From Tetmemena sp. SeJ-2015 (taxonomy: Eukaryota; Ciliophora; Spirotrichea; Sporadotrichida; Oxytrichidae), in contig JAJKFJ010021328.1 of the NCBI GenBank assembly GCA_027382625.1, positions 1 to 64,000 of the forward strand: a stretch of 64,000 bases of DNA, in the 5' to 3' direction. Positions 1-10,997 of the stretch are shown here, in pieces. The position numbers and the translations under genes are program-made. The notes beneath the pieces were generated by a model. That model ran no database searches. It saw only the letters and a program-made list of their open reading frames with translations, and was not told where the DNA came from. The first letter of the stretch is position 1, and each line of letters opens with the position of its first letter.

Positions 1-1636
1 GTAGGAAAAAAAATTTTTCCCTCAAACGCCTTATTCCTTTTAAAATTTTTGGCTTATCCAAATTTTATTTTATCCCCCTTCATCCAAAAATTTTAAAAAA
101 AAGTCAATTTCAAAACCATAGTTTATTAGAATAGATATAAAAGAATTATGGAGACGAAGCATTCAGTAATCAAAATTTAAATGGGTTTTTTAAATAAGCC
201 CACAAGAGCTTTTTGATATTTTCTCCAAAAAATTAAATTAGGGTTTAGTTTTTTAAAAAGGAAAAGATGCCAAAAAAGGGGGCCCAAAGAAAAATTTTTT
301 ATAATTTTTAAAGCCCAAAAAAAGAAATTTGGGTTTTTTAAAAAGGGAATTTATTTGATTTTAAAATAAAATTTGTAAAAAAAACTGGGCTAATTTACTA
401 AAAAGTAATGTTTTTTAGATTTAATTTTAAGCATAAATGAAATAATGGGAAATTTTAAAAAGGGAAAGGGTTTTGGGGTTTTTTCCTTTCTTTAGTACTT
501 TTTTCAATCTCCGCCGGTTTTGGCGCGCCCCGGGAAATTTTCCGCGCGATTTTAAAAATTTTAAAAGGGTAAAAATGAAAAAAATAATTTATTTTTAATT
601 TGGATAATATTCCTTAGATTATCGAAAAATAAACTTTCTCATGGGGTGATTAAAAATAAGGGGTAAAAAAATGACAAGGGGTGGAAAAATTTTTTCCCGC
701 GGCCGGCGGGGGGAAATTTTTCTGCGGCCCAAAAGGTTAGTTTTTAAAATTTTAAATTTTTTTAAAATTTTTTTTAAAAAACTTAAAAAGAGGTTTTTTT
801 AAAAAGTGGGAATTAGGTTTTTGTCTTAAAACTTTAAGGAAAAATTTGGTGAAAATTTAAAAATTAGTTAAGGAACCCTTTTTAATTAAAAATGGCCAAA
901 AAATTTTAGTTTATACTCGCCGAGGATATTTACTCTGGCCTTTATATGTCAATCCTTTTATAAATATCGCTATTATATAAAGTGGCTAATGGCAATGCCT
1001 TGTTTATATAGAGATAAATTGTAAAAAGCGGAATTATTTAAAATGGGTGGAAAAAAAAATAACAAGAATCATTTAAAAAAATTTTCAAATTAAATAAAAA
1101 GGAAATTAATTGATTTTTTGAAAAATTATTAAAAAATAAATTTTTAGATTTTAAATATGAAATATATTTTACAAAAAAAGGAAATTTTTAGGTTTTTTTT
1201 ACCCTTTTTTTGGAAGGTCTTGGAGATAGGGTTTTTTACTTTCATGTTGTATGGGGTCCGCTAGTTTTAAAAGTTTTAAAAAAATCAAAATTTTAAATTA
1301 AAATTTTTAAATTGAAAACCAATAATAAGATTTTTGTGAGGATTCAAAAATTTAACTTTTTATATTTTCCCCTTTCCAAATTCTTCTTTCATTTTTATAA
1401 TTTTTAATTTATAGGTATAATTTTTTATTTAAAAAATTTTATTAATAAAATTTTATTGATTTTTAGGATTTTCTTGGGAATTAATTCTACCCAAAAAAAA
1501 TAAAATTCAAATTTTTTTATTTATTTTATATTGAAAAAGAGATAGCATTTTTATATAAATTTATCTAAATTATAGATTCATTGTTTGGGGAAAAAGTAGT
1601 TTGGGATTTTTTTGGGTTTTTTTTATTTAATGTTAA
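1..1636. other. AT-rich sequence without a gene, doubtful quality
   Basis: No open frame with coding character was found on either strand. The stretch is full of homopolymer runs (TTTTAAAAATTTTAAAA-like text) with abrupt G/C patches around 510-550 and 690-730, unlike any other spacer in the window. This looks more like a poorly corrected end of an assembled contig than a biological feature. I see no telomeric C4A4/G4T4 repeats. Confidence 0.5.
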
Positions 1637-2125
1637 ATGTATGCTTATTTTAAGTGGTATTTTAAACCTATTGCATCATCCTCTTTGAATGAAGAGGCGA
1701 AGCTTTCTACAAAAAGCCAGCATTTAGGATCAGACTCTAAAATGGTTAATTTATACCGAATGCGACACTCCTGCTATTTAACCCTTGATTTAAAGAAAAA
1801 ATCAAAGTTTATAAATAAGATTTCGTAAAAAGTTCTATGAAGATTATAATCTTGACAATGAATTTTATTTCTCCCTTAATCTAATTTTTCCTTCCAACTA
1901 CTAATCGATTTAAACATTATTATTTTTAAAAATTTTCATGATTTCTGCTTCTGATATGAGTGATTGATGAGTAGTCTAACTTCGAATAGCTTTGTTAAAA
2001 TTGATCAAACTAGTTTGAACTTCAGTTTACCTTGAAGCGGAAATATTAATATAATAAATGCACAATAGAAAGCGTTTTGTCTGGCTTTGCTAACTGAATC
2101 TAAATATCTTCGCAGCTTAACCTGA

Positions 2126-2818
2126 GATGTAAAGGGTATAGAATTTTAAAGTTGTTACGCTTTGACATTGCTTTCAAAACAATTTCATAATCATTTCATA
2201 ATCAAATCACTTTTAAATAAGCTTGCCTCTTTCTTTAGTGAAATTTCTTTATTATACTTTTCCCCTAGAGCTAAATTTGAAGTAAGCGTCCCCTCTTTAT
2301 TAAGTGACTTTAAAGATGAGATTAAGTCTCTATTCTAAGAACTCGCTCTCCTCTGCAAGTAATTAAATTTAGTACTATAAATATAAACTAACTAAAGTAA
2401 GAGGAAGATGCACAAGGGGTTTAGCATTTGGATATGGAAATTGCTTTAGGGGTTGAGCTCTGCGCTTTAGGAGAGAGCTTACTCTGAAAATCTTCGTTCC
2501 TCTTTATTTTGTTGGGAAGAAAGAGCTAATAGTGCTGGTACATTTTCCTTTTATAGAATATTTCAGCAATACTGGAACCAAATTTATTTATCGAAATTAA
2601 ATGAGTAACAACTCATGCCTCTATCTTACTTTTAAAGCTTTAAAGGATTGAGGAAACATAAATTCAAGGAATACAAAATCCATTGTCAAAAACTAACGTT
2701 GGAAGTTTTAAGGATGTGCATTCCTGAGAATAGAGCAGATTAATTATTGCACTTTTCCTTACTCCAAATATATACATACATCCAAAATCATAAATCCGTT
2801 CCAAATCGAGTGTGATTG
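2126..2818 (+). CDS. Ambiguous open frame, hypothetical
   Basis: With TAA/TAG read as Gln this frame stays open for about 230 codons and stops at TGA 2816-2818, without a convincing start codon. The minus strand is also partly open here, and a short coding-looking minus-strand stretch lies at about 1660-1830. Composition is not decisive, so this could be an MDS of a gene that starts elsewhere or a chance frame in a genome with one stop codon. Nothing in it is recognisable. Confidence 0.2.
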
Positions 2819-3016
2819 CAAACGCTACAAGTAATTATATTATTCATCATATGCAGCAAAAGCAGCAGCTACTCGCAGTATGATGCTGCTTATAATAAAA
2901 CTATAATAAAGATTATACAAACAAAAAAGGATAAGCAATCAAATAAAACTTAACCTGCTCTATACAAAAGCCTACCACCACTTTCTCACCATCACCCCCA
3001 ATACTCAACACCACAA

Positions 3017-6000
3017 ATGATGAACTCGTAATCTACTCCGGAGGAACTCGAGTATTTACTTAGGATACTCAAAGCTAAGTTCCTTGGAGAGGAAGACCGA
3101 CCCGATACTAATTTAGGTAGCAGTGAAAATGGATCTCGAGCTTCAGAGAGCAAACAAGATCCAAGTGGAAAAGATCAGCAGCCAAAAAGACTTGCAAGAG
3201 TCAGAAGAAAGACTGTAATGCCCTCAAATGGTAATCCAATAGAAGAAACGGAATCTCTAAATAACAGCAAGGCTGAAGCATCTCCATCGAAACTGCAAAT
3301 GCTAGTAAATAACTCACTCAACGCAAGCGGTCTCGGAAGTTAAATTAATTTCAGATGAGTTCTTATTGTTTAATAGCTAATCTAATAGCATGAGCTTTGA
3401 TTTGAAAACGGGATGCAATAATGGATTGAATAATTCATACTCGAATACCTAAAATGGCTAGCCATAAAAGGGCTCTAATTAATCGCAATCTTCTGTCGGA
3501 GGAGGAGCCACACCTATGCACAAGCTGCTAAATGTAGAAGACACAGAGCAACTCATAATGTCTCTCTTTTCAGTCGCTGGTAAGTTTCCTAGAGATTTAT
3601 AAGCAGTAATACGAATAAGAGTGTCTGCATAATCTTAGTATACTTATTTTCAATACTTATAAACTTCTGTCCTTGATCATCAAATACCCTTTAATTCATG
3701 TTTAAAGTGCTATTTGATTCTATGATTCTGATTACTCACGCTTTCACTTACTCCTTCTAGAGAAATCTAATTTTGAGGAGCAAAGTTTACCTTACTTTAT
3801 TCTTATGCTCAATTCCTTATTCATCATCAACTTCTTCTCTATCTTCCCTTTACATCTCTTGCTAATTCCTGTTTGCAGAAAACCTGGTCGAGGATTACAA
3901 ATTCGCGGATACTAAGCTAAGAAAGGAATGCTTGAGGAATCGCTAACTGGAGCACTAAGTTTACGAGTAAGAGTGCGAACTGGAGAAGCTGAAACACTAA
4001 AATGAGGAGCAACTCGAGATTATGATGAACTTTGAGCAAGACTACATAAGATAGAAAGAAGACTACTAGAGCTTGCTCACAGACATTGAAGATTTAAAGC
4101 GAGAGAACAAAGAGCTCAGAGACACAGTCAGAGGCTTTAATAAGGAGAAAATAGATATAAGAGAGCACATGCAAGAGAAAGTAGATTTCCACAAAGATCA
4201 GACAAAGGAGGCCACTGCTTAAATCACAAGCTTCAAGGATAAAGTAAAGCAACTCAATCTCGAAATTGAGCATCTATAAAAGAAGATAGCGGATCTGTAG
4301 AAGGAGAACTTGAATTTGAGTAAAACAGTGACTGAATAGAAGCATCAAAGCAAAATGAAAAGTGATTTTAAGCATAGAAATTATCCTCATTAATGTACTA
4401 AGAGGAATTGCAGCATTTGCATTAAGTTGAGGATTAGTTGAAGTAACGTTAAGCAGAACTTCTCTTTCATGCGCTCCCAAAGGCAAATCAATAAGCACCA
4501 ATACAAGTGCTCGTACCTGGAGAAATGCATGATACATCTTAAACAGGAAGTACTCTTAAGCCACCTAAGGAAGTCCAAAAGAAGAGACTAGGAAGACTTA
4601 GTGCCAAGCCCATAGATACTACAAGAGCAGATAGAGCTCGAGCAGGCCATACATTCGCGTAATAGTAAAGCTCTATAGATGTAGTATCCTCTCCATAGAT
4701 ACATACTCCTAATCAGCACTAGCATCATAGAACATCTACATTTTAAGTCTCACACTTGGCAAATAAACAGAGTAACATGAATACTAATCAGTATCTAACA
4801 ACAGAAGAAGGACCTATTAAACTGAGCAACAAGAGAGGTGTGTAGTTGGAGTTGAGAAAAGAGGAATCAGCGAATGAAAGAACCAGCCAAGTAGTATTAG
4901 AGTTTATGGACTCTAGTGAATCAGAAATCGATGACTAAAGTTCACTCAGGAATCAGTCTCTCTATCAAGAAACCACTAAGCATTTACAAGCTGAACTTTT
5001 TAAACTTTTCATATTAGACTTAAAGTATTTAATGTAGATAACTCAATAATTTGAATGCAAACGAGTATCTAAGAGTAGATCCTTAACACTCAACCAAAAC
5101 TCTAGCAAATGAGCTACAGTTATCTATCAAAGCAATATATTAAACTTGTATATAGTTTGATGTGTTTGAGGATTTCTTCAGTCATGGAGAGTTAGAGATG
5201 AATGATGATAGATCACATCTATACTTCCAAGAAGATGATGTGTCAGAATTATCTCCTCATTACTCGCCACAGGAGCGACGCCTTTCCATGAGGGAGTTCA
5301 GAGATTTTTTAGCCCCTCCTTTTACACCTACTAACAACTCTCTAAACAATAGCTCAGCTTAGAGAAAGAAGCTAATTGCCAGAGTGAAGAAAGGATATGT
5401 AAATAAACTACTGGATATGGATCCAAAGTAACTGAAATAACTTCAGCAATATCACGTCTCAAAGACTCGCAGGAGGCTTCAGCATCAACTCAAGAATGCA
5501 GAGAAGACTAAACAAATCAAGTTATCATAGAAGGAGTTTACTGACTATCTGCAAAAGAAGTATGGAAATAAGAAGGGTCTCACGAAGTACGATAACATAC
5601 TTGATAAGAAAATTAATCTTGGAGAGCTTAAGCGAAGATAAACCATCATGGTTGATGCGTTGAATACAAGGAACACCAGTGGAATGGCGCAGCAAAGTTA
5701 TCATTAAATTGGTGTTGTAATTGTTTTAAGTGATGCAAGTCTGGTGACGAGAGAATTCAATGACGCTCTAAGTCCCATGTCAAAATAAGCGTCAGGACTT
5801 AAGACTCAGAATACTACTCATTCTGTAATTTGAAGAAGTCTTTAAGATTATGTATATATGGTTATTCTGATGAAGACTTGCATAAACTGAAGGAGGCATA
5901 CTAGTCTTCATCTAAGAAGATTCAAATTTCAAGCGTCACTAAAAAGATAATAATCAAGCCCGAAGGATCTGTCCATATTCCACCAACTCAAGTAACTAAT

Positions 6001-6261
6001 TAAGTCAACACCTCCATTAGTTCAAGCACCAATCCTCTTGCAAGAAAGAGAGTGGTGGCATTTGCAACTAAAGATAAAAAGTCAAGCAATCAATTAACTC
6101 TTATGATTTTTTCTTAATATCAAGTGGAGAATGCCCCAGCAAAAGTTGAAGCAAGTGGAAACCATCAGAGCAGTGTCACCTTCAATTAAAATGGGATAAT
6201 GAGCGGTGAGATAGAAATAAATGATACCAAGCAAGGTGCAGGGGAGTGCTCCTTGTTCTGA
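3017..6261 (+). CDS. Coiled-coil protein, unrecognised
   Basis: Starts MMNSQSTPEELEYLLRILKA at ATG 3017. The N-terminal ~120 residues are polar and low complexity. After an intron at 3580-3878 (GTAAGT...TTTGCAG) comes a long charged coiled coil (about 3880-4350: LEHQVYEQECELEKLKHQ and similar), then Q/S/N-rich text, an acidic stretch near 5170-5260 and a basic segment near 5370-5660 (KKRLGR-, KTRRRLQ-like). Two IESs fit cleanly (3350-3386 and 5826-5869). The frame breaks by one base near 4370 and 5045, both at T runs, which I read as assembly indels. The 3' end is uncertain: coding-looking text continues in shifted frames to about 6500. No family recognised; the shape suits a structural or centrosome/basal-body type protein, which is inference only. 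Confidence 0.7.
3350..3386 (+). other. IES, 37 bp, pointer TAAT
   Basis: The TAAT at 3346-3349 is repeated at 3383-3386. Deleting 3350-3386 removes an in-frame TGA and joins GLGSQIN to SMSFDLKTG in frame. No GT-AG boundaries, so not an intron. Confidence 0.7.
5826..5869 (+). other. IES, 44 bp, pointer ATTCTG
   Basis: ATTCTG at 5820-5825 recurs at 5864-5869. Removal bypasses TGA codons and joins NTTHS to DEDLHKLKEAY in frame. Confidence 0.75.
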
Positions 6262-7013
6262 AGCTCTAATAACAGTAGTAAGACTCACTTATCTAAATAA
6301 TGAACAGCTTCTCATAGAAAGAAGCCTTTCTTATAACCTTATTACTTCAATAGCCCTCTAAGGGCTCTACCAAGTTTTCTACTTATAAAATATCTATTTT
6401 AATTTCTTTAATTGATTTTCCATCTAAGATAGAGCAAGTCGATCTGAAATTTATAACCAGATACCAGTAGAAAGCGAGCTCTTGAGGAATTTTTCAAGGC
6501 TTGGTTTCTGTGTATCTTGAGTAGCATGGTCGTTATGTATTAAGTTCTATATAAGATTTTAGTTTGCAGTAATCCTCTCTAATAATTATAAATGACTATT
6601 GTTCTTTGCTATTAAGTTTAATAATTTATTACATCAATTCTTGTTTAATTTATAAAACTCATGACAATTTAAAGAATAAAAAATACTACATTTTTATGGT
6701 GAAAAATTGTGTTAAAACTAATTATCATCTAGTCTTTTCGTAAATAAAAGAATAGGGGTTATAAGTTGAGCTGATTGCCAAAGGTCAATCGTCAGAATTA
6801 AAATTTGCAAATAATTAGCAAGATTCAGATCAATCTCATGAAAGCCTAAACTGATTTGCTCTAATTTATTAACATATTTAGTATTTAATGAGTCCAAAAA
6901 ATTTTATTTTTCCTCTCAAAAGGGGGATAAATTAATTCAAAAGGCTGCAGATTGAGTTAAATAATTTGTTAATAATTATTGTTTAATTATATAAAAATAT
7001 TGAATAATATAAA
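6262..7013. other. AT-rich spacer
   Basis: Apart from possible 3' remnants of the upstream gene up to ~6500 there is no supported gene. The stretch includes the short leader of the SURF1 gene. Confidence 0.5.
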
Positions 7014-7934
7014 ATGTTGAGCAGAAGCCTAATCAAGCGTATGGGCACTCAGGAGCGCACCTCTCTCCAGTATGGTGCCCTCTTCTTGGGAATGACCACT
7101 GGAGCAGTTGCCTACCTCAACTACAGATTCTACATCTAGAAGGAGTTCCTCCGCTCAGAGGGCCACTACCGCCTCGGCCAAATTATCAAGAACATGACCC
7201 CCTATAAGCAGCTCTACTTCACCTGGTGGAGAATGCCAGACCCAGAGTTCAATGTCTACCATCGCTTCACTCCCTACTACATCATGGGTCAGATCGATTA
7301 CTCCAAGGAAATCCTTATCCCCAAGGCCAAGTACATCAATGGTTAAAAGTTCAACGGCTACATCGTAATCAACCCAGTCTACTGTTATGAAGGAGGTCGC
7401 TACTCACTCAAGAAAGCAGTTCAGAAGGAAGACCCAGTCCTCATCGAGAGAGCTGCCTTCATCGTCAACCGCGGATGGATTCCCGAATAAACGTCCCCAA
7501 TCAATTTTAGTGTAGCTTATATAAGAGAGAAGGTTTAATACAAGGACAAATTGAGTCGCCCCAATGAGATCAACACTCGCAAACTACAGCGCTTCAGAGG
7601 TGTGTTCCGCAAGGGAAAGAACCTCCATGACTACAAGATTCCTAACAACCCTGACAATAACGAGTGGCACAATCTTGCCCTTGAGGATATTGGCATCTAC
7701 TGGGAGCTTCCCAATTATGATGAAATCAAGCACTACTACTTCGAACTAGTTGACCTTCCAGGCTAGGATACTCAGGACCAAGAGAACAAGCAAACCTTCC
7801 CTATGTTGACCGAGCCCAATGAGCTGATTGAGGATCACTACGGATGGAAATTTAACGAGAGAATCAACTACAGCATCTTTGCCGGCTTAGGAGCAGTGTC
7901 AGCTGCCTCTTTCGGACTCTTCTTCATGGCTTGA
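7014..7934 (+). CDS. SURF1: SURF1-like cytochrome c oxidase assembly protein
   Basis: Continuous 306-codon frame from ATG 7014 to TGA 7932-7934 without intron or IES, the cleanest proof of the genetic code in the window: TAG and TAA (e.g. 7137, 7345, 7489) are read as Gln. SURF1 family proteins sit in the mitochondrial inner membrane and help insert haem into complex IV. Visible: an N-terminal membrane segment around residues 15-27 (LFLGMTTGAVAYL), the family's central region with HYRLG, FIVNRGWIP and GVFRKGKN, and a C-terminal membrane segment (IFAGLGAVSAASFGLFFMA). The RGW/IP motif followed by a G-x-R strand is the family hallmark. Length matches eukaryotic SURF1 (about 300 residues). Confidence 0.9.
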
Positions 7935-8508
7935 GCAATTAAGGAAGCACCAGTGATGAAGTTGTTTGCTTCTCGCTGCTTAAATATATCAACATCTCTC
8001 AGCTGCATTGAAATCTGCTATCGGAGTAAGCTGTGTATATTTCATTCTTAGGTTGCTCGTTAGAATCCTTCTTTTGAGAAACAAGAATGTTTATTTAAAC
8101 TTCCCTTCAATCATTCATTCAATTCTTTCTCAAATTTAGGAATGGTCCTAATCATCATCAACTAAAAAACATTTTTAGAATTTTACACTATGATATTCTA
8201 ATTGATATGAATCACTTTATTTAACCTTCAATATAACATACCAAAAAGAAACTTAAATAATCAGTAGTACATTAATCGAAAGCAAGTCATTTAGGAGTAA
8301 CAATTCTGAATTGCTAACTTAATATTGGAATAGTACATATAAGGGCCAAAAACTGAAAGAGGTATCTCCGCATAATAGAGCTTTAACTTGCTGCTTTAGT
8401 TTTATTTAATATCACTGAGTTTTCTTTGCAAATATCTTTTATTTCAATAATAGAGTTGATTTTAGCAATAAAAAGCATATTAAGGAAGTGATTAAAATAT
8501 TATTAGAA
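7935..8508. other. AT-rich intergenic spacer
   Basis: No coding frame. Presumably the 3' UTR of the SURF1 gene, germline-limited spacer and the 5' leader of the kinase gene; the boundaries cannot be seen without somatic sequence. Confidence 0.5.
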
Positions 8509-10820
8509 ATGAAAGCACAGCATCATCATAAAAAAGTAATCAAAAATAGGTTCTATATCCTGGAAGACCTTGGTCAAGGCGGCTATGGATCAGTCCACAA
8601 AGCTATGGATAAAGCGACAAACGAAATGGTCGCCATCAAATATGTATAAACCAAAAATGAGAAGAATCTTATAGTTTCATTCTCATTTTTGAAAGAGTTT
8701 AATAAGAGAGATGATAACTTAAGTTTAGAACAAAAGGATAAAGAATTTTAAGTCTGAGTACCAGATCATGGATACCCTCAATAAGTTCAAATTCCCAGGT
8801 AAGTGAGCAAATTTCACACTACTAGAATTCAACATCTCTAAGAATATTTCCAACTAATAAACTAAGTGCGAGTGAGTAAATGTTCTTTTAGGTTTTCCAA
8901 GACTCATATCATACGGCATGAGTGATAATCAGAATTACATAGTCACAGAATTGCTAGGGCCCACTCTCAAGGATAAACTCAAGGAGAGAGAAGGACCCTT
9001 CAGCATGGAGAGTGTATGTTTAATTGGGCTACAGCTGGTAAGTAAATGCAAGAGATTGTCCCATTTAATATTAGCGACCCCTTATTAAAGCCCATTTTGC
9101 ACTTTATGAACTCATAACATAATTTATGTAGTTAGAGCGAATAGAGAACTTCCATAACATTGGCTACATTCATCTTGATCTTAAGCCCGATAATATTTTG
9201 CTTGGATCACCTACCTACAACTCTGCAAAATGGAAGATGCTATACTTAATTGATTTTGGAGTGTCACGCAAGTATAAGGCTCCAGATGGAAGCCATGTGT
9301 GCTTTAGAATGGATCTACCTTTCACTGGAAACATTATTTTCGCAAGTGTGAACAGCTTTCTAAACTATGGTAACTTATCTATACTTTGCCTTAGTATTAT
9401 TCTAGAACTAAGCAGAAGGGATGATTTAGAGTCACTGATGTATCTCTTGGTTTATTTTGCTCTGGGCTATTTGCCTTGGCTGAGTTGCCTGGGCAATAAC
9501 AGTCTAGCTCTTCAAAGTTCGATAGTCAAGGATTACAAATTGAAGCTTAAGGGTGAGGAATTCTGCAAAGACCTGCCTAGTAAGAAATTGGTGTTCTAGA
9601 ATCAATTCAGCCCATAGGTTAATTTGGGACACTCTTCAGTTACGTGAGGCATCTAGACTTTGAGCAGAAGCCAGACTACAGCTATATTAAAAAGGGGTTT
9701 AAGTCGGTGCTTGATCAATGCTTTATGATTACCATGACGCGGCCAATGCTTGACTGGCTTCCTAATGCTGGACAACAAAAGGTATATTCATTGCTTAGAT
9801 CAGTTATAGTCAAACGTTAGCCATATGGACAAGAGTGACTTCAATCAGAGGAATAATCAACTTTGCATTTCATGCTTATAGCTTTTCATCTTTTAACTTC
9901 AGCATCACTAGACGATTAACATCGGCGTACTGTAAAGAGGCCACACTCAGCAGGACCATTCAGTTAATCTAGGGCCAATCTAAGGAGGAGAACCCGACTA
10001 GCCTTAAACTCCAGCTCTGAAAGTAAAACCGCATAAACTTGGCATGGGAGGTGCACCTTAGACATTAGCATAAACTCCGCTTTTAAGACCTTCTAATCGA
10101 TTGAAGAAGTCTATAAAGACTGGAACCAAGAAGAAGCGCAAGGGAAAGAAATCGCATGGATAAACCGCTAAGAGTATTTTCACAGTTAGAGTTAATTATA
10201 TATGGATTGTTTTAACTTACTCCAAATCTAAACGTAGAGGATGAAGATGGAGAAGAGGAGGAGGAAAATGAGAATTAGATGTTGATGCAGAATATTTCCA
10301 TCGGTATGGGTAGATTAGATCTAGAACCATAGCCGAAGAGTTAAATAATAACTAGGAAGGAGTAAAAGAACTTGCAACTTACTCCTAACATCAAGTCGAG
10401 CAAGTTACTTGATAGAAGAAAGAACTTGCTCCAAATTAAGCTCCCTGCTCATCTGGTGAGAAACAATTATCTAGCAGCGGGAGATTAAAACCCTTAGAAA
10501 GACTTGATTACCATAAAGCATGCCACTATCTATGAAGACACCTTAAATTTGAAATAATTTTATTGGCTATGATTAATGAAGTTAGTCACATGGATGTGAG
10601 CCGGAGAGATGTAAGCGCTCGCTATGCAAATAACGAAAGCTTTGAAGTGGAGTTCGATTCTGCAGAGTTTGATGACAATAACCTAGATGAGGGTTAGAGG
10701 ATGACAATAAACTATGAGTTCTTTCACAATGAAAATAATATCAAGTACCTTAAGATCAGATCTAATACACTTGAGCATAGGCCGTAGAAATAACTCTAAG
10801 CCTTCGTCAGCTTTTTTTGA
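8509..10820 (+). CDS. Casein kinase 1-like Ser/Thr kinase with long C-tail
   Basis: Starts MKAQHHHKKVIKNRFYILE. Kinase hallmarks in order: glycine loop LGQGGYGSVHKA, VAIK lysine, a catalytic loop HLDLKPDN (the usual R of HRD is L), a DFGV magnesium loop, and the CK1-specific GNIIFASVNSFLNYELSRRDDLESL segment in place of APE, then the CK1 YLLVYFALGYLPW and FEQKPDYSYIKKGF blocks. One IES (8678-8726) and three GT-AG introns (8799-8891, 9038-9131, 9370-9405; the last only 36 bp) fit. After about residue 330 the tail is Q/K/P rich with an acidic run near 10240-10275. Frame breaks near 9630, 9780 and 10570 are single-base or unresolved small IESs. CK1 family assignment is strong; substrate unknown. 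The stop at 10818-10820 follows a frame reading SHMDVSRRDVSARY. Confidence 0.8.
8678..8726 (+). other. IES, 49 bp, pointer AGTTT
   Basis: AGTTT at 8673-8677 recurs at 8722-8726. Excision gives NLIVQNKRIKNFKSEYQIMD in frame, the normal run from the VAIK lysine to helix C of a CK1 kinase, and avoids a TGA. Confidence 0.8.
9370..9405 (+). other. 36-bp intron
   Basis: GTAACT...TTCTAG, 36 bp, in frame and without stop. Removing it restores the CK1 signature SFLNYELSRRDDLES; retaining it inserts 12 residues in the middle of the signature. Confidence 0.75.
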
Positions 10821-10997
10821 ACTCATTAGCAATCAGTATAAATTTAAAGTAGAGTTACATAGTTAAAGTTAATTCTTTTTAAACTTAATAAGTTCACAAT
10901 CTGCTAATATTAAGTCTCACATCCTTCTCGCTCATTAATCTATTTCGATACTTTAATAGTTCTTGTTTTAGCTTAAGGTTTCTTAAGAGGAGTAGGG

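Noticed and set aside
7551..7766. Two overlapping short ORFs starting at 7551 and 7564
   Set aside because: The first is only the inside of the SURF1-like gene cut by standard-code stops; the second is a frame shadow.
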